NCBI RefSeq assembly: GCF_003721565.1
Contig: NZ_RJJE01000001.1
Span: forward strand, 1 to 64,000
Direction of reading: 5' to 3'
DNA: 64,000 nt
From: Rufibacter immobilis
Lineage (GTDB): Bacteria > Bacteroidota > Bacteroidia > Cytophagales > Hymenobacteraceae
The translations under genes were made by a program, and so were the position numbers. The notes under the pieces are model-generated. The model was not told the origin of the DNA. It did not search any database and saw only the letters and a list, made by a program, of their open reading frames with translations. Of the stretch, positions 60,361 through 64,000 are shown in pieces; positions within the stretch are counted from its first letter, which is position 1; the number at the start of each line of letters is the position of its first letter.

Positions 60361-61041
60361 GATGCTGAGCTACTCCATCAACCCTGTTGACGCTTCGAGC
60401 AAAGCCTCTCAAAAACATTAAATTCCCCGCCTCATACCTTTACGGACAGTTCATAGTAGATCAATTTCTAGCTACTCTTCAAAAAATTAATTAGAATATA
60501 AAGTATCAAGCAAAACAAATTAATCCAAATCTACAAACTAGCAAAGTTGTATATATAAATAAACTACGTAAACACACTTTACACTTTAACACTAAACTCG
60601 ACGCAATAGAAGCCTGCGATACTAGTCTAGTAAGCAAAGAGTTGTTTGCGATTAGACATTAGCCTTTAGAACATTAGATTTAAATCCATAGCACTCGATT
60701 AGTTAGTTCTATCTTACAGAATCAATCCAATGAGTTATGCTCTTGTGTAGCATAAGTATAGTCTAACAAAACATTTCATCACAACTTATACCTCTAATCA
60801 AATAGAGAAATAGGTAAAACTCAATATCCCTTAACTGTTGCACCTTTCTGATTATCCATAAATATTCAAAACAAATCCTTTGATTATAGTCATTAGAACT
60901 TTAACAAGAAAATTAAAAGCAACAGAAACAAAGTGACTTAAAGAAGATCGACCTATCAGAAGCTGCTAACGTTTTTTATTTCATTTCTCAACAAAAAGCT
61001 GTATTATTATGGCTTCATTTACAAACAAAACCTAAACCAAC
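60327..61041. other. AT-rich gene-free region before the SusC-type gene
   Basis: After the terminator, about 680 bases are strongly AT-rich compared with the rest of the window. They contain no open frame of note, no palindrome copy and no recognised RNA. The start of the SusC-type gene lies directly beyond it. It may be a long leader or the edge of a transferred segment. Confidence 0.7.
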
Positions 61042-64000
61042 ATGAAGAAAATCTTACTATTGAGTCTTCTTTTGTTGTCTGTGTTTCTCAACGAAGCCAT
61101 GGCACAGACGAAGACCATCACAGGAAGAGTGACTGATGCAACTACAGGAGAAGGCATGCCTGGGGTTACAGTTCAGCTCAAAGGAACCAGCACAGCTGCC
61201 CCTACAGATGTGAATGGTGGTTACTCAATTGCTGTTCCTACCACAGGAGGAACACTAGTGTTTTCCTTTATAGGCTACACCAATCAAGAAATAGCCATTG
61301 GAAATCAAACCACTATCAATGCCCGTTTAGCCACTGATGCAAGAGCATTAGGTGAAGTTGTAGTAACTGCCTTGGGTATTGAAAGACAGAAGAAGGAAGT
61401 AGGTTATGCTGCCACTACTGTAACTGAGGAAGTAATCACACGTGCTGCGCCTGTGAACGTCGCTACTGGTTTACAAGGTAAAGTTTCAGGTTTAAATATC
61501 ACTACAACTAACAGTGGTGTATTTGAAAATGTAAAGATAAACCTACGTGGTATCCGTTCATTAACAGGTAACAACAACCCTCTTCTATTATTAGATGGTG
61601 TTCCTTCTGATATTAACTACTTATCGTCCCTCAACCCGAACGATATTGACAATGTAACTGTACTGAAGGGCTCCTCTGGCGCAGCACTTTATGGTCCAGA
61701 TGCAAGAAACGGGGTGATTGTAGTGACTACAAAAAAAGGATCACTTGATGAAAAGCCAGTAATTACACTTAGCCATTCTACTCAATTAACCCAAATATCA
61801 TTTTTCCCTAAGTTCCAAGAAAAGTTTGGTAGCGGGGGCGGAGGAGAATATATTCCTTACGAAAACTGGTCTTGGGGCCCTGAATTTGATGGATCTGAAG
61901 TACTGCTTGGAGATCCTCTAGCAAATGGTAATGAGCAAAGAGTAGCTTATAGTGCAAGGAATGACAGAAAGAAGTTTTTTGATACAGGTGTGACTACTCA
62001 AAACAATGTCTCTCTAGCCATTAAGGACTTCTATATAAGTTTACAAGATGCGGTTGTAAAAGGGATTGTTCCTGATGACAAAAACCGTAGAACAGGAATC
62101 AGATTAAATACTGGCCGTGAGTATGGCAGAGTCAAAGTTGGTTTAAACACTAACTATATCCAGCAAAACTACAATGTGTTTGATGACGCCTCTATGGCTT
62201 CCTGGAATAGCTCTAATAACGTAGGATTGAACCAAGGTTTGATGAACCTGATCTTCAACACTCCAGCGCATGCTCCGTTGTTAAATTACAAGGATTTTGA
62301 AAACAATGAGTTTGCAACCTACAATAACTACTTTAACCATTATGGAATTAATCCATATTTTGCGTTAGACAACTGGCGTAGAGATGGTAAAAGAGAAGAC
62401 TTGATTACTAACTTGGACTTAAGCTTTAAAGCAACTGACTGGTTGTCATTAAACTATAGAGCCGCTCTTACTTCTCAAAATATATCTGAAAGAACTACAT
62501 CTAAAGGTGAAAACCCAAATTCATTTGGATCTCCAAGAGGAGTAAAAACCATTCCTGGAACTGTTTCAGAAAGATCTTTCCGTAATATCCGCCTATCTTC
62601 AGAGGCCTTTGCTAATATCAACAAAGAGATTAATGAAGACTTTAAAATAAATGCAGTAGTTGGTACATACGTTCGTCAGGATCAAGCCCGTGACACTAGA
62701 GTTGGTGCAACCCAATTAGTAGTTCCAGAATTATTCAACATTTCTAATCGTGTTGGCCAGCTAACAGGTTCTTCTCCTGAGCGAACTTCAAGATTATTCT
62801 CTTTATACGGAAGCGTTGGATTAAGCTATAGAGGCTGGGCTAACTTAGAAGTAACAGGTAGAAATGATCAAACTTCTGTATTAGCCATTGGAAACAACTC
62901 TTTCTTCTATCCAGGTGTAAGCGGTTCATTAGTGTTAACAGACGCTATTGGTGCTTTACAAGACAACAATATCCTCTCATACTTGAAGCTTAGAGGTTCT
63001 TGGAATCAAACAGGTAACGCTGATATTGCACCTTACTTGCTAGCTGCTACCTTTGGTCAGCCTGCCGGTTTCCCTTTTGGTAGCTTACCAGGATTTACAG
63101 CCAATAACACTACTTATGACGCTAACTTAAAACCAGAGTTTATTGAGAGCCGTGAGATTGGTATTGAGACTGGTTTCCTTGATGGCAGAATTAACATAGA
63201 AGCTACTTATTACAACCAAGACATGGATGACCAGATCATCGATGTGGATGTATCATCGGCTACTGGTTACACAAAAGCATACGTGAATGCAGCATCATTC
63301 ATCAACAAAGGGGTAGAATTAGATCTGAGAATCACTCCCCTTGTTGAATTAGGTGATGTAAAAATTGATTTCAGAGCAAACGCAACCTATAACACTACTG
63401 AGGTTACAAAAATATTTGAAGGACTAGACCAACTGCCAATTGGTGGTTACACAACTGCTGCCAACTATGCTATCAAAGGATATCCAGCATTTGTGTTTAG
63501 AGCAACAGACTATAACAGAGATCCAGAAGGAAGAGTGATTGTAGATGCTTCTACAGGAATGCCAACTCAGAATCCAGCTACACAGATCTTTGGACGCACC
63601 ATGCCAACATGGATAATGGGCTTTAATCCATCTGTTTCATGGAAAGGTATTAATCTCTCAGTATTGGCTGAATACAAAACAGGGCACTATGCCTATCATG
63701 ATATAGGAAATGCCATGGCTTGGACAGGTGTATCTGAAGCTACAGCAAGTAATAGCCGTCAAAACTTCGTGTTCCCTAATTCAGTGATCTTAGGTGCAGA
63801 TGGTAATTATGTTCCTAACACAAACGTTACTATCAACGGAGCGGAAAACTTTTACACAGGTATTTACAGAACTGTTGCTAGCAACTTCATCACTAGCGCA
63901 GCTTCATGGAGATTACGCGAAGTTGCATTAAGTTATGAATTGCCTTCTAGCCTTATCAGCAGACAGAAGGTAGTGAAGGGAGTATCTGTAGCACTTACTG
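61042..64000 (+). CDS. SusC/RagA family TonB-linked outer membrane protein (3' end outside window)
   Basis: Outer-membrane TonB-dependent receptor of the SusC type, which usually imports oligosaccharides or peptides together with a SusD lipoprotein. The frame is open from the ATG at 61042 to the window end, 986 codons. A signal peptide (MKKILLLSLLLLSVFLNEAM, then AQ) precedes the CarboxypepD_reg-like domain (about 25-105, GRVTDATTGEGMPGVTVQLK). The family hinge ALGEVVVTALGIERQKKEVG and a plug with GIRSLTGNNNPLLLLDGVPS and ALYGPDARNGVIVVTTKKG follow. Barrel strands come next. Codon choice is much more AT-rich than in the upstream genes. A susD partner would be expected just beyond 64,000. Confidence 0.95.
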   Translation, partial: MKKILLLSLLLLSVFLNEAMAQTKTITGRVTDATTGEGMPGVTVQLKGTSTAAPTDVNGGYSIAVPTTGGTLVFSFIGYTNQEIAIGNQTTINARLATDARALGEVVVTALGIERQKKEVGYAATTVTEEVITRAAPVNVATGLQGKVSGLNITTTNSGVFENVKINLRGIRSLTGNNNPLLLLDGVPSDINYLSSLNPNDIDNVTVLKGSSGAALYGPDARNGVIVVTTKKGSLDEKPVITLSHSTQLTQISFFPKFQEKFGSGGGGEYIPYENWSWGPEFDGSEVLLGDPLANGNEQRVAYSARNDRKKFFDTGVTTQNNVSLAIKDFYISLQDAVVKGIVPDDKNRRTGIRLNTGREYGRVKVGLNTNYIQQNYNVFDDASMASWNSSNNVGLNQGLMNLIFNTPAHAPLLNYKDFENNEFATYNNYFNHYGINPYFALDNWRRDGKREDLITNLDLSFKATDWLSLNYRAALTSQNISERTTSKGENPNSFGSPRGVKTIPGTVSERSFRNIRLSSEAFANINKEINEDFKINAVVGTYVRQDQARDTRVGATQLVVPELFNISNRVGQLTGSSPERTSRLFSLYGSVGLSYRGWANLEVTGRNDQTSVLAIGNNSFFYPGVSGSLVLTDAIGALQDNNILSYLKLRGSWNQTGNADIAPYLLAATFGQPAGFPFGSLPGFTANNTTYDANLKPEFIESREIGIETGFLDGRINIEATYYNQDMDDQIIDVDVSSATGYTKAYVNAASFINKGVELDLRITPLVELGDVKIDFRANATYNTTEVTKIFEGLDQLPIGGYTTAANYAIKGYPAFVFRATDYNRDPEGRVIVDASTGMPTQNPATQIFGRTMPTWIMGFNPSVSWKGINLSVLAEYKTGHYAYHDIGNAMAWTGVSEATASNSRQNFVFPNSVILGADGNYVPNTNVTINGAENFYTGIYRTVASNFITSAASWRLREVALSYELPSSLISRQKVVKGVSVALT

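Noticed and set aside
1-64000. Defence islands, prophage or toxin-antitoxin systems
   Set aside because: I looked for integrases, restriction enzymes, toxins, phage structural genes and transposases on both strands and found none.

Overview
The window looks like a chromosomal segment of a Bacteroidota bacterium of the order Cytophagales, most likely family Hymenobacteraceae (Rufibacter/Pontibacter-like). The reasons are a fused SecDF, a BatD-like protein, a SusC/RagA-type receptor, a TonB receptor behind a TPP riboswitch, FabV, and many start regions preceded by the Bacteroidota -7 element TAnnTTTG. The placement is inferred from gene content and style, not from a marker-gene search. Most of the window is moderately GC-rich housekeeping and transport chromosome; I see no phage, integrase, transposase, CRISPR array or rRNA.

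Layout. 0.1-2.8 kb: an mlaE-mlaF-mlaD lipid-transport operon (minus). 3.3-8.3 kb: rdgB, udk, a small secreted protein ending in PNAP, and secDF (plus). 8.4-14.2 kb: a CPA2 antiporter, a second PNAP-ending protein, a YitT-family protein and an APC amino-acid permease. 14.3-17.3 kb: a third PNAP-ending protein, an exbB-like gene broken by a +1 frameshift, exbD and a nucleoside transporter. 17.5-24.5 kb: POT peptide transporter, NifU-domain protein, Na+/H+ antiporter, aroC and batD. 24.7-31.1 kb: two ferritin-like envelope proteins, a 64-residue protein, queG, ruvB, a small membrane protein and a glutaryl-CoA-type dehydrogenase. 31.5-41.3 kb: TPP-riboswitch TonB receptor, YceI and MarR, DedA, a DUF6799-like protein, a dipeptide epimerase, a dicarboxylate/amino-acid symporter and a thioredoxin-like lipoprotein. 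41.4-50.8 kb: MFS transporter, type I pullulanase, a large GAF protein, fabV and two PAP2 phosphatases flanking tRNA-Leu(CAG). 51-60.3 kb: pncC/cinA-like gene, methyltransferase, M61 peptidase, an envelope protein, tandem sodium:solute symporters and an ABC exporter. 60.4-64 kb: an AT-rich gap and the 5' part of a SusC/RagA receptor that runs off the window.

The dominant unexplained structure is a dispersed palindrome family, about 30 copies between positions 22 and 58,444. Its core is CGTTTAGGGGCT-N-AGCCCCTAAACG with a T-run/A-run centre. Nearly perfect copies sit at gene 3' ends and often have extra outer arms that differ at every locus yet pair with each other. The copies lying between divergent genes are half-copies or have mismatched arms. 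This fits a family of hairpin terminators sharing one tip sequence, or a palindromic element that lodges in terminators. A second pattern is three unrelated-looking, similarly sized (119-134 residue) envelope proteins that all end in exactly Pro-Asn-Ala-Pro. Everything here was read by eye; no database search or folding program was run.
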